From Phycisphaerales bacterium (GTDB lineage: Bacteria > Planctomycetota > Phycisphaerae > Phycisphaerales > SM1A02), in contig JAQWTL010000003.1 in assembly GCA_029242715.1 (NCBI GenBank), forward strand, positions 20,090-84,089: a stretch of DNA of 64,000 nucleotides, in the 5' to 3' direction. Of this stretch, positions 7,918-16,791 are shown in pieces. The notes below the pieces were generated by a model. That model was not told where the DNA came from. It was given only the letters and a program-made list of their open reading frames with translations, and did no database searches. Numbering within the stretch: the stretch's first letter is position 1; each line of letters starts with the position of its first letter. Made by a program: the position numbers and the translations under genes.

Positions 7918-10900
7918 TCAACGGAGGCCGGGGAATGGCACCAGGCCCACCTCAGGATCCTCGATTGGCCCGGAAATTCCGACTGCATAGAGCTGGTCCT
8001 GAACGAGGCCAATGATATCGCCAACAACCATCAATCCCCCACGTGGCACCATTTCAGCCGAGATCTCACCCTTGGCCCAATCGAATGTGCCTGCACCTTC
8101 AAGGCTGAACACGGAGAACTTGCCCAGACTGCTTTCCACAAGGATGTTGTTGAGCACGATCTGGCTGCCATTGACGTAGTAGGCAATATCAACGAAGTCT
8201 GGACGGGACAGCGTCGGAACAGTCAAGTGAAGAATCTGCTGGATGCCAACAACCACAGGAACATCACCAAGGACCGCATCTATGATTCTGACATGCCCTC
8301 GCCCACGTCGTGCATGAGGCATGCCGTAGTGACCCGCAAGGAACATGCTCATGTAGACACGCCCCTCGATGGCCGTTTCCTCTACATCGTCCTCAGGCTC
8401 TTTGGCGAGGAGTTCATCATCAACGTCCTTTTCCTCGACGATCGCTTCATCATCAACGCCCTTTTCCTCGACGATTGCTTCATCATCTCCTCCGAAAAGT
8501 CGAAGTAGATCCGCATTGGCAATCAACAGCTCAAGGCTCCAGTCATCCTTGTCCGTTGAGCGAAATGGATCATCAGGGTCGATTGCCAGGGATGCATTCA
8601 GAGAAATGGCGCCATCGGCAATGGTTCCGCTGAGATCAGGCAATAGAAGCTCCGTGCCATCCTCTGACAAAGCCATGCTGCCACGAATGCCAACAACGGG
8701 ACGATCCACTGCACGGAGTTCCGATACTTCAAAGGTGACATCAAGCAAAGGAACGCCCTCGACGGGGTCCTCGTAATGGCCCGCAAGGCTGGCGTAAATG
8801 TCCTGGACCTCGACTCCCAATTCCATGGATCCACCCGTGATCACAACCCCGCCACGCACCTCGAATCCAGATGGATCATCTTCTTCATCGAGATGAATGA
8901 TCACCTTGCCATTCTCAATACGCGTGCCGTCCCCATCCTTCCAGCCAAGGTCATGCAGAACCTCTCCCAATGAGTCCGGCAGAATGGCCCTCGCAGCAGG
9001 CGACCCCAACTGGCCGTCGAGCTGGAAATCGATTTCAACTCTGGGCTCGTCATCCCGCTTCGCCCAGGCATCGACATCAAACAAGCCGAAGTTCGACTGT
9101 CCTGAAACAACTCCAGACGCCACACCAGAACCGTCTATTTCAACAAAGGCGGAGTCAAACTCGGCAGAGATCTGCTCACCCTCATGCACCATGGTGACAT
9201 TTTCAGGTTCAAGCTGAAGATCCCACGTTGCCTCTTCATCGGTATCCAGTGAGAACGCGGCTTTGAACCAACCATCAGCCTGAAGATCCCGCCATATATT
9301 CCCGTTCGGCGCGGACATCAGATTCGCCACGATATCACTGAGAATGGGCGAACCAAATCTGGCTCGGTCCGTCTGAATGCCAACGATGTCGTGCCCGCCT
9401 ACACCGCGCTCCAACTCCCCATTGACAAAGATCGACCAATCCTCGCCCTTGACTCTCGACGGTGCCCTGAAAACAAGTTCCAACTCGTCAAGCAGAACCC
9501 TGGTTTCATCAAAGGACAGACTGCCCGCAGCCAGACGACAGGAATCTCCACTCGCTGACTCGATCCAGAGATCGCTGATCACTCCATCAAGACCACTGGA
9601 ACCTGGTCCATCAAGAGTCAGCAACAATGAAATGGAGCCTCGGCCATCCCAGTCTTCCCAGATGTCAAGCAATGTCTGCCGCTCATTCTCAGGAAAGACA
9701 ATGGTGATACGTTCACTCATGGGCAACGCATCAACAACCAAAGAGAGATCCACATCCTTCACCGGCTCGGACTGAATCACTCCCTCCAGATCGAGATTCG
9801 TCAAATCGTTGTATCCATGAAGCGACTCGATATGGGTCTTTGCTGGCGTGACAACCAATGCAGCCTCGACATCTCGAAGCTCAAATCCCTTTGGCCATAC
9901 CGGACCAGGTAACTCCAGATGATCCGCCAGGTCATCCGTTGGCCTGACGATGCCATCATCAAGTTTGAGGACCAGGTCGTATTCCATTGAAGACCCAGGC
10001 CTCACGGCAACCATGCCTTCATAATCAACATGCCCTCGCAGACCAAGCGCTCGCATGAGCGACGCTTCATCAGGCGAAATGATCTCCAATGCCTCGATCA
10101 GTGGAGGCGTGATCATGTCATTCACAACGACAAGCTCAAGTTGGCCTGAAGCCGCTCGGTCCTCATCTGGCAGAAGAATTGTTCCATTGAATACCCCGTT
10201 GCCCCCACCAGCTGTTTCCAGCAATACAGGGCCATCGCCGGCATCATTTTCAATCTTCAACTCATCACCGCTCCAGTTCATTCGACCTTTGCCCAATTGA
10301 ATCGGGTACGGGAAACCATCAAAGGTGATTTTCAACTGCTCGAAATTGATCAGTCCTGACAGAGTTGTATACAGACCTCGCCCTTCTGGCCGGGTGATCT
10401 TCAGATCCAATCCAACCAGTTCGTGGCCGGACACATCACCATTCGTATCAACTGTAGACAGTGCCCCATGCTTCCCGAACAAGGACCGCATCATGGAGCT
10501 TGCCTCTGCTGGCATTGCATCGATCAGGGCTGCATCGAGCGGGAGGTCACTCGCTTCAAGCAGAATGTCCACACTTGGAGCTGCCACCGCAGAAACCTGC
10601 CCATGCATGTTCACGGTGCTTTCGCCAGAACCGTTTGCCGTCAGGTCGATCAAGTCGATCATCTTGTCATCAAAGCTGATGGATGCCTTCAAGTTACGCA
10701 ATGGGTAAGGGAATCTGGCAAATGCACCCGCCGCATCTTCGATGATCAGATCCCCCTGGAAGAGAACCGGCGATCCCTCTCCAGTCTGATCGTCAATCTC
10801 ATCCCTCCAGAAATGAAGGTTGATATCGACCGTGCAGACCTCAACCCCGAAGAGGACGAAGATATCCGCAACATCAATTGGGAGATCTGCAGACCCCCCC

Positions 10901-12060
10901 TGCTCAAACTGAAAATCTTCGGTCTGCAACCTCAGGCTGAACGGTGCCTGTTCAAGGACTGAAGCAATGTCCACATCCCGATCGATCGTTGCGAGATTCG
11001 GCAAGGAACCGATCTTCAGGTTGATGACATATGGAACCGGCGACACCCCGCCGCCTTCTTTTTCAGCAATCACATAGCCATCAAGATCCTCCAGTTGGAG
11101 GGAATCATTTGAAAAACGTATGACACCGCGGTCCACATGCAGTCGTGGGTCACCGATGACTGGCCGGATTCGACCCTTGTGATAATGCACCCACTGGTCA
11201 TCAGGCAGATATGAACCAGGCAGTACGAGATCCACATCCTTCAGCACAAGTTCGACCTCTGGCGACTTTCCCTGCTGATAAGTCGCCTCGACCGACTCCA
11301 AGGATCCCTTGAGCTCAAGCGCCTCCCAGACATCCTTGACAGCAATGGCAGGAATGATCGCCTTGAGCTCATCATCCAGAGAGACTCCCGAGATCTCTAC
11401 CGCGATCAGATCATCGACTGTATTCAGTTCACCCTTCAACCGGATCTTTTCACGGTCAGTGTCTGTGACAATTTCAGTCAACTCGAAATTGAAAGAATCA
11501 CCCTTCGCCGCAGACTGCGCCTTTCCCTGAAAAAGGCCACGACCTTCCAACTCCCAACTGTCGGAGTGAACCGGATCGAACGTTCCTGTTTCCAACCGAA
11601 GGCCGGATATGAGAACTGATGGCAGACTGGCGGCACTTCCACCACCGGATTCAGGCATGAGATAACTGATGTTGTATCGCCACGGTTTGGTGCGATCCTC
11701 AGCGAGACGCAGCACTGCACCGTCGATCTCCACTCCACGGACCACATCTCCACTGACAACTCTGCCCAGAGAAAGATCCAGCAACAGCGAGTCAATTGAA
11801 GCGATGAGTCCTTCAGGACCATCAAGCCCCGGTGCACTGAGCTGGAACCCCTTGATCTCAAGGAAGCCGGAATCCAACCATTGAGCATCCTCGAAGATGG
11901 CGTCACCGCCCATCATCCTGCCGATTCGGCTGGTTACAAAGGATGCCACTACTCCAGGGCGAAGCAGAATCCAGAACAGGATCAATGACAGCAACAGAAC
12001 ACTGCTGATGATCAGGAGGAGGAGCAATCGACGTCGGGGGTGGCGACGGATCTCGGACAC
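7918..12060 (-). CDS. Large AsmA/TamB-like envelope protein
   Basis: A 1380-residue protein with one N-terminal membrane segment (LLLLLIISSVLLLSLILFWI, residues about 12-31) and a long, mostly beta extracytoplasmic part. The start of that part (DAQWLDSGFLEIKGFQL, SIDSLLLDLSL) and its end (GTFDWAKGEISAEMVPRGGL, then ISGPIEDPEVGLVP) match the layout of AsmA/YhdP/TamB-type proteins, which bridge the envelope and move lipids. The assignment rests on architecture rather than a single motif. An acidic 11-residue tandem repeat occurs at about residues 1190-1215. GTG at 12060 is the start, with GGAG 7 nt upstream. The 101 bp to the LOG gene may hold a promoter. Confidence 0.75.
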   Translation of the reverse strand: MSEIRRHPRRRLLLLLIISSVLLLSLILFWILLRPGVVASFVTSRIGRMMGGDAIFEDAQWLDSGFLEIKGFQLSAPGLDGPEGLIASIDSLLLDLSLGRVVSGDVVRGVEIDGAVLRLAEDRTKPWRYNISYLMPESGGGSAASLPSVLISGLRLETGTFDPVHSDSWELEGRGLFQGKAQSAAKGDSFNFELTEIVTDTDREKIRLKGELNTVDDLIAVEISGVSLDDELKAIIPAIAVKDVWEALELKGSLESVEATYQQGKSPEVELVLKDVDLVLPGSYLPDDQWVHYHKGRIRPVIGDPRLHVDRGVIRFSNDSLQLEDLDGYVIAEKEGGGVSPVPYVINLKIGSLPNLATIDRDVDIASVLEQAPFSLRLQTEDFQFEQGGSADLPIDVADIFVLFGVEVCTVDINLHFWRDEIDDQTGEGSPVLFQGDLIIEDAAGAFARFPYPLRNLKASISFDDKMIDLIDLTANGSGESTVNMHGQVSAVAAPSVDILLEASDLPLDAALIDAMPAEASSMMRSLFGKHGALSTVDTNGDVSGHELVGLDLKITRPEGRGLYTTLSGLINFEQLKITFDGFPYPIQLGKGRMNWSGDELKIENDAGDGPVLLETAGGGNGVFNGTILLPDEDRAASGQLELVVVNDMITPPLIEALEIISPDEASLMRALGLRGHVDYEGMVAVRPGSSMEYDLVLKLDDGIVRPTDDLADHLELPGPVWPKGFELRDVEAALVVTPAKTHIESLHGYNDLTNLDLEGVIQSEPVKDVDLSLVVDALPMSERITIVFPENERQTLLDIWEDWDGRGSISLLLTLDGPGSSGLDGVISDLWIESASGDSCRLAAGSLSFDETRVLLDELELVFRAPSRVKGEDWSIFVNGELERGVGGHDIVGIQTDRARFGSPILSDIVANLMSAPNGNIWRDLQADGWFKAAFSLDTDEEATWDLQLEPENVTMVHEGEQISAEFDSAFVEIDGSGVASGVVSGQSNFGLFDVDAWAKRDDEPRVEIDFQLDGQLGSPAARAILPDSLGEVLHDLGWKDGDGTRIENGKVIIHLDEEDDPSGFEVRGGVVITGGSMELGVEVQDIYASLAGHYEDPVEGVPLLDVTFEVSELRAVDRPVVGIRGSMALSEDGTELLLPDLSGTIADGAISLNASLAIDPDDPFRSTDKDDWSLELLIANADLLRLFGGDDEAIVEEKGVDDEAIVEEKDVDDELLAKEPEDDVEETAIEGRVYMSMFLAGHYGMPHARRGRGHVRIIDAVLGDVPVVVGIQQILHLTVPTLSRPDFVDIAYYVNGSQIVLNNILVESSLGKFSVFSLEGAGTFDWAKGEISAEMVPRGGLMVVGDIIGLVQDQLYAVGISGPIEDPEVGLVPFPGLR
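8413..8487 (-). repeat. 33-bp in-frame tandem repeat (acidic 11-residue unit)
   Basis: Two near-identical 33-bp units (8413-8445 and 8446-8478) are followed by the start of a third. They differ at only two positions and encode DDEAIVEEKGV and DDEAIVEEKDV, followed by the degenerate DDELLAKEPED. The unit is a multiple of three, so copy-number change keeps the frame. It is a charged spacer inside the AsmA-like protein. Confidence 0.85.
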
Positions 12061-12157
12061 TCAGACACTCCGTTGGCCAGGCACTGAGTTGTGCCGCTGG
12101 CGATATTGTAGAAGAGCCGGAGAAGACCGTGGCGAGTCCTCCGGATACAGTGCCAAT

Positions 12158-13069
12158 ATGCGAATAGCACTCACAGGGGCGTCTGGATTCATCGGAGCCG
12201 CCATTGCCCGCCGACTGAAGGCCGATGGCCACATGATCCATGGAATGGTCCGCCAGACCAGTCGGCGAGATCATGTGGATCCATTACTCGATCGGGTCGT
12301 GGTAGGCGTCCAGGAGCATGAGGATCACCAGGCCCAGCTCATGGCCGATGCAGATGCCCTCGTTCACAACAGTGTGGACTGGGAGGTCCTGAAGAACGAA
12401 TCCCTGGAACGACACATCGAGGTCAACCTCACGCCCTCTTTGAAGCTGTTCAAGCAGGCCGCCGACTCTGGTATCCCAGTTGTCTTCATCAGTTCAGTTG
12501 CGGTACACCATCACATGAGAGAACGCTGGTCGGGACAGGTTGATGCTGATCACCCCACACTTCCTGGCAATCTTTACGGCGCATTGAAGGCAAGTCTCGA
12601 GTCCCATCTCTGGGCCTTGCATACATCCCAGAACCTGTCCTTTACTTCTCTGAGACCAGCAGCGGTGTATGGCATTGACCCTCGAACCCCTCGGTCAATC
12701 GGTTATCCGATCATCAAGGACATTGCAGAAAAAGCCTCATACCAACGGGCCGGCGGTGGCAAGTTCATCCACGTTGATGATGTGGCCGCCTGCACTGCTG
12801 CAGCCCTGGAACGACCTCACATAACTTCAGGCATCTATCACCTTGCCGATTGCTATGCACGCTGGGGAGACTGGGCCTCCATTACCGCAGACCTGCTTGA
12901 TGTCCCCGCAAACATCAACATGGACAGCCCAACTTCATCAAAGAACACCTTCTCAAAGCAAAGTGTCCAAGACGAACTTGGCGTGTCGATGGATCGGGGC
13001 CAGGATGGCATCCGCGATCACTTGAAGGAGTTGATCGAGGTCATGCGATCCAAGGGCGAGCTCCAATAG
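12158..13069 (+). CDS. NAD(P)-dependent epimerase/dehydratase (extended SDR)
   Basis: A 303-residue extended short-chain dehydrogenase. The N-terminal dinucleotide site reads MRIALTGASGFIGAAIARRL and the catalytic YxxxK is YGALK, preceded by VVFISSVAVH; a later LRPAAVYGIDP is typical of sugar-nucleotide epimerases and related dehydratases. The substrate cannot be predicted. The ATG at 12158 gives the canonical N-terminus; the frame stays open upstream but that part is antisense to the AsmA-like gene and reads as low-quality sequence. It is divergent from the AsmA-like gene across 97 bp and ends 16 bp from the convergent trpE. Confidence 0.88.
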   Translation: MRIALTGASGFIGAAIARRLKADGHMIHGMVRQTSRRDHVDPLLDRVVVGVQEHEDHQAQLMADADALVHNSVDWEVLKNESLERHIEVNLTPSLKLFKQAADSGIPVVFISSVAVHHHMRERWSGQVDADHPTLPGNLYGALKASLESHLWALHTSQNLSFTSLRPAAVYGIDPRTPRSIGYPIIKDIAEKASYQRAGGGKFIHVDDVAACTAAALERPHITSGIYHLADCYARWGDWASITADLLDVPANINMDSPTSSKNTFSKQSVQDELGVSMDRGQDGIRDHLKELIEVMRSKGELQ

Positions 13070-13085
13070 CTGAGAATGCTGCCGA

Positions 13086-14681
13086 TCAGTCGCCCAGCAC
13101 GCGACCTTCGCCGGGTACATCAAACTCACCAAAGGCCGCTTCTGCAAGATCGATTGCACGACCGAGGGCTGCTGCCTTGCCAAGTGTTTCCTCGTACTCA
13201 CGCGCCGGATCCGAGTCCAGCACGACACCGGCGCCTGCCTGCAAGTGAACACGCCATGAGCCACCGGCCTGTTCAGCCGGAATCACCATCGTTCTCAAGG
13301 CAATGGCGATATCAAGATCGCCATGAAAGTCCACGAATCCCATGCCCCCGGCATAGGGACCTCTTCTGATTGGCTCCAGCTCATCAATGATCTGCATGGC
13401 CCTGATCTTGGGTGCACCACTGACTGTGCCCACTGGCATGACGTGATGCAAGGCGTCCCATGCATCCTTGCCGGGTGAGAGACGCCCGGTCACCGTTGAA
13501 CTCAGGTGCATGACATGGCTGTAGCGCTCGACCTCCATCAACCGGGAGACCTCGATCGAACCGACTTCACAAACTGTGCCAAGATCATTGCGAGCGAGAT
13601 CGACCAGCATGGCATGCTCGGCACGCTCCTTGTCATCGGCAAGCAATTCAGCCTCAAGCAAACGATCCTCTTCATCTGTGGAGCCTCGACGACGTGTTCC
13701 GGCCAAGGGCCGACTCGTCACCAGATCACCTTCAACACGACAGAGAATCTCCGGAGAAGATGCCGCCAGAACCAGGTCGGGGCTCTGCATGTAGATCATG
13801 TAAGGACTTGGATTCACGATTCGCAGCGCCCTGTAGATCGCAAAGGGATCCACACCTGTCTCCCGCTCGAATCTCTGCGATGGGACAACCTGGAAGACAT
13901 CGCCGGCGCGGATGTACTCCTTGCAGGTTTCGACCATGGCCTCGAAATGCTCTCGAGACATGCTCGATTTCATCGCTTCTTCAGGAGCCGCTCCTGGATC
14001 AAGATCCACTGAACCTGCCGGCAGGCAAACAGATGGCGATTGAAGCCGGCTGATCATGCCGTCCATGCGATCCTGGCCATGGGCCCAGGCCGCTTCAGGC
14101 GAATCATGCTCACGAACATCAACATGCACTACGACATGAAGAACCTTGGAGACATGATCGATGACAACAACTTCCCGATAGAGGCCCAGGTGAAGATCAG
14201 GCAGACCTCTGTCATCATCAGGAGCTGATGCGAGGGGCAGCGATGCTGGCTCAAGCCATCTGGCTGCGTCATAACCAACATGCCCGCACCACCCTCCCAG
14301 GAAACGCGGCAAGGCCTCCCCGGTAGCCGATTCGAGCGTCGCCACACGCCATCCCTCTATGAGGCGGCGTGGGACCTGGAGAGGGTTGTCCACGTGTTCA
14401 GTTTGAACCTGACGGTCAGGCCCCGTGATGATCCGTACCTCCTGGCCACGTGCTGTCACCTCAATGGCCGGTTTGGCGCCCATCAGGGAAAAGCGACCAA
14501 CCTGGCCGCCAACCTCGACGGATTCCAGCAAAAAGCTCGAATCAAGACGTGCATCGTCGGCCACGAGTCGCCGGTAGGCCAATACGGGCGTCAACTGATC
14601 CGTCATGAGGCGACGAGCAATGGGCACCACGTCGTGATCACGGGCCAACTCGATGAATGCATCATGGGAAGGGCGAATCAT
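13086..14681 (-). CDS. trpE: Anthranilate synthase component I
   Basis: The chorismate-using subunit that, with the TrpG amidotransferase, makes anthranilate for tryptophan. The 531 residues contain the N-terminal TrpE domain and the C-terminal chorismate-binding domain. Diagnostic blocks include QVVPSQRFER, RPLAGTRRRG, DLARNDLG, PVGTVSGAPKIRAMQIIDE and GAGVVLDSDP. ATG at 14681 gives the usual MIRPSHDAFIELARDH start; the longer frame is unlikely. No trpG, trpD or trpC is next to it, and no leader peptide or attenuator is visible in the 45 bp shared with the divergent ABC gene. Para-aminobenzoate synthase (PabB) is the alternative, less likely given overall sequence. Confidence 0.93.
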   Translation of the reverse strand: MIRPSHDAFIELARDHDVVPIARRLMTDQLTPVLAYRRLVADDARLDSSFLLESVEVGGQVGRFSLMGAKPAIEVTARGQEVRIITGPDRQVQTEHVDNPLQVPRRLIEGWRVATLESATGEALPRFLGGWCGHVGYDAARWLEPASLPLASAPDDDRGLPDLHLGLYREVVVIDHVSKVLHVVVHVDVREHDSPEAAWAHGQDRMDGMISRLQSPSVCLPAGSVDLDPGAAPEEAMKSSMSREHFEAMVETCKEYIRAGDVFQVVPSQRFERETGVDPFAIYRALRIVNPSPYMIYMQSPDLVLAASSPEILCRVEGDLVTSRPLAGTRRRGSTDEEDRLLEAELLADDKERAEHAMLVDLARNDLGTVCEVGSIEVSRLMEVERYSHVMHLSSTVTGRLSPGKDAWDALHHVMPVGTVSGAPKIRAMQIIDELEPIRRGPYAGGMGFVDFHGDLDIAIALRTMVIPAEQAGGSWRVHLQAGAGVVLDSDPAREYEETLGKAAALGRAIDLAEAAFGEFDVPGEGRVLGD

Positions 14682-14726
14682 GATGAGCAGTGTAGTTTCC
14701 GCAGCCGGGCGTCGTATCATGCTGCA

Positions 14727-15467
14727 ATGACAAGGCCGGATCCCGGACAACCCGTTATTGAGCTCCGAGGACTCTCCAAGACCTACTCAAGGCCGGATGG
14801 GTCCACCCTCGTCGAAGCCCTCAAGCCAATGGACCTGGATATCCCCCGCGGGCAGTACCTCGGGATCATGGGCGCATCAGGCTCCGGCAAGAGCACCTTG
14901 ATGAACCTGCTTGGCAGCCTCGACCGGCCTACAGGGGGCCAGTACAAACTGGACGGCGTGGACATCGCCTCGCTTGACGATGAAGCAGTCAGTTCCGTGC
15001 GCGGCCTCAAGATCGGCTTCGTGTTCCAATCCTTCAATCTGATACCGGAACTCACCATCGGAGAAAACGTCGAGGTGCCGCTGTTCTACAGAGGCGTCAA
15101 TCGAGCCGACAGACACCAGCAGGCGATACAAATGCTGGAACGTGTCGGACTGGGAGACCGCCTCAGCCATCGACCCAGCCAGCTTTCAGGTGGTCAACAA
15201 CAAAGAGTCGCCATCGCAAGAGCCCTGGTAGGCAGTCCCTCGATCCTGCTTGCCGATGAGCCAACGGGCAATCTCGATTCTGCAACTGGCCGATCAATCC
15301 TTGAATTGTTTGATGAACTGCATAATGAAGGGCTCACCATCATCATGGTGACACATGATGAGAACGTGGCCGAACGTTGCAACAGGATCCTTCGACTCGC
15401 CGATGGGCTGGTCGCTTCTGATGAAGTTCAACAGCGTGTCCAGTCAACAGCCAGCAACGGCCGATAG
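14727..15467 (+). CDS. ABC transporter ATP-binding protein (MacB/LolD type)
   Basis: A 246-residue ATPase subunit. Walker A is GASGSGKST (49-57), the Q-loop is FVFQSFNLIPELT, the signature is LSGGQQQR (153-160) and Walker B is ILLADEPTGNLD (173-184), with MVTHDENVAERC giving the switch His. The spacing and the phrases IGENVEVPLFYRG and MNLLGSLDRPTGG are those of the MacB/LolD/FtsE export-type group, which work with an FtsX-like permease to move lipoproteins or peptides. No permease is adjacent, so this is an orphan in the window. ATG at 14727 is preferred; the frame upstream is antisense to trpE. ruvC follows 9 bp after its stop. Confidence 0.9.
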   Translation: MTRPDPGQPVIELRGLSKTYSRPDGSTLVEALKPMDLDIPRGQYLGIMGASGSGKSTLMNLLGSLDRPTGGQYKLDGVDIASLDDEAVSSVRGLKIGFVFQSFNLIPELTIGENVEVPLFYRGVNRADRHQQAIQMLERVGLGDRLSHRPSQLSGGQQQRVAIARALVGSPSILLADEPTGNLDSATGRSILELFDELHNEGLTIIMVTHDENVAERCNRILRLADGLVASDEVQQRVQSTASNGR

Positions 15468-15476
15468 GACCTGTTG

Positions 15477-15977
15477 ATGCGTTTCCTAGGAATTGATCCC
15501 GGTCTCCAGTTCACCGGCTACGGCTGCGTGGACCTGCTTCCTGGCCATCCAGATCCTGTCCTCGTTGAAGGCGGCGTATTTCGACTCAATCGGCGAGACA
15601 CCCTTGCGAGCCGATTGGCGGATCTTGAACGGGACCTCGAGGCCGTGATCAACGAACTGGCACCCGACCGGCTCGTCGTTGAACAGATCTTTTCGCACGT
15701 CCACAGGGCCCGGACAGCAATCCTCATGGGCCATGCCCGTGGCGTCATCCTGCTCAGTGGTGGCAGGCGGGATCTGCCGATAGATGAATACCCCGCTACC
15801 GAGGTCAAGAAGGCCATCACAGGTCGTGGTCATGCACGCAAACAACAGGTGCAGGCCAGCGTGGCCTCTCAACTCGGGCTTCGTGAGATCCCAGACCCAC
15901 CTGATGTCGCCGATGCCATCGCCTTGGCACTCTGTGCCGCACGACGGCGTGAACATGAACCCGTTGTATCAACCTGA
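15477..15977 (+). CDS. ruvC: Holliday junction resolvase RuvC
   Basis: The endonuclease that cuts Holliday junctions with RuvAB. The 166 residues are the normal length. The acidic catalytic set is complete: D7 in MRFLGIDPG, E69 in LVVEQIF, and D143 and D146 in PPDVADAIALA. A TTG at 15474 would add one residue, but AGGA lies 7 nt before the ATG at 15477, which is preferred. It is 9 bp downstream of the ABC ATPase; ruvA and ruvB are not in the window. Its last 9 bp overlap the end of the convergent YdjY-domain gene. Confidence 0.95.
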   Translation: MRFLGIDPGLQFTGYGCVDLLPGHPDPVLVEGGVFRLNRRDTLASRLADLERDLEAVINELAPDRLVVEQIFSHVHRARTAILMGHARGVILLSGGRRDLPIDEYPATEVKKAITGRGHARKQQVQASVASQLGLREIPDPPDVADAIALALCAARRREHEPVVST

Positions 15978-16721
15978 ACCGGATCGCAAACGAATACGAA
16001 CCTTTACGGCCGTTCCAACTTCTGGAACCACTTTGCTGCGCACTCGCCATTCCTCTGGTGACGCAGCAACTTCATCTGGTATGACCTTGTTGAATCCAAG
16101 GGTTTCATCGCCGAACGTCACCAATCCGATGACCGAACCTGACAGATCGGCTTCGTAGAGAGAAACACCAGCAGGGACTGACGATGCATCACGCATCGCG
16201 GATCCACCGAAGACCCAATACCCGACCGGTGATCGCCCCTCTGCATCCGTAATCCATTCCGCAACCGGGCCCCAGTCCTCTTCTCCTGCTCGAGTCACCA
16301 GAATGTCCAGTGCACTTCCCTCTGGTGGCTCAAGAGAGACTGCTGTCCCCTCCCATTGCCATCTCCCAGGTCGACCAGGTTCAAAGCCTGCTGCCAGCAG
16401 CGCCGCATGAATCGCGGACGCCTTCAACCTGGTGACCATGATGGACTCATGCTCACGAGTGCCTGGCGAGCACACGACCTGTTCCAACCAGCCATCTCGC
16501 AGGCAGATTTCCGCATCCATTACGACTTCCCCCTTCGATGGGGAAATGACAAGCCCGGGCTGAAGTTGAATCCAAGTCTCGGCAACCTCTGGCTCCCCGG
16601 AGTCCGAGCCTGCCTGGGTGAGAGACTCCGCGGCCTGGCGATGCTGGCAACCACTACACGCTCCAATGAGCAGCAGGCACCACGCCCATGACCTCAAGTT
16701 TCCAGGCTGCTGAAGGTTCAC
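15969..16721 (-). CDS. YdjY-domain lipoprotein
   Basis: A 250-residue lipoprotein. A GTG start at 16721 (AGGA 6 nt upstream) gives the signal sequence ending in the lipobox GACSGC; the ATG further upstream would put a charged stretch before it. The mature part has the features of the YdjY domain found in planctomycete envelope proteins: VVCSPGTREHESIMVTR, then ALLAAGFEPGRPG and VGYWVFGGS. The function of that domain is not known. It is convergent with ruvC (9-bp overlap) and divergent from the PTPS gene; the gap of about 70 bp between the two starts holds a perfect 16-bp palindrome. Confidence 0.8.
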   Translation of the reverse strand: MNLQQPGNLRSWAWCLLLIGACSGCQHRQAAESLTQAGSDSGEPEVAETWIQLQPGLVISPSKGEVVMDAEICLRDGWLEQVVCSPGTREHESIMVTRLKASAIHAALLAAGFEPGRPGRWQWEGTAVSLEPPEGSALDILVTRAGEEDWGPVAEWITDAEGRSPVGYWVFGGSAMRDASSVPAGVSLYEADLSGSVIGLVTFGDETLGFNKVIPDEVAASPEEWRVRSKVVPEVGTAVKVRIRLRSGSG

Positions 16722-16759
16722 TGGACTTCCTGTCCTTTCTGTACCTCTTGATGGGCGCG

Positions 16760-16778
16760 AGTATAGCCTCGAGGCTAT
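16760..16778. promoter_or_regulatory. Perfect 16-bp palindrome over a candidate -10 box
   Basis: ATAGCCTCGAGGCTAT at 16763-16778 is a perfect inverted repeat with no spacer. On the minus strand a TATACT hexamer (16765-16760) overlaps its edge and could serve as the -10 of the YdjY lipoprotein gene; the PTPS start lies only 13 bp to the right. Position and symmetry suggest a repressor operator for one or both divergent genes. No regulator is identified, so this is inferred from sequence alone. Confidence 0.4.
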
Positions 16779-16791
16779 CGTGGTAGAGACA

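Noticed and set aside
8413..8487. Possible CRISPR-like repeats
   Set aside because: Units are directly adjacent without spacers, only two full copies, and in frame with a protein; it is a coding tandem repeat.
14682..14726. Tryptophan attenuator upstream of trpE
   Set aside because: The 45 bp shared with the divergent ABC gene hold no Trp-codon peptide or competing hairpins.
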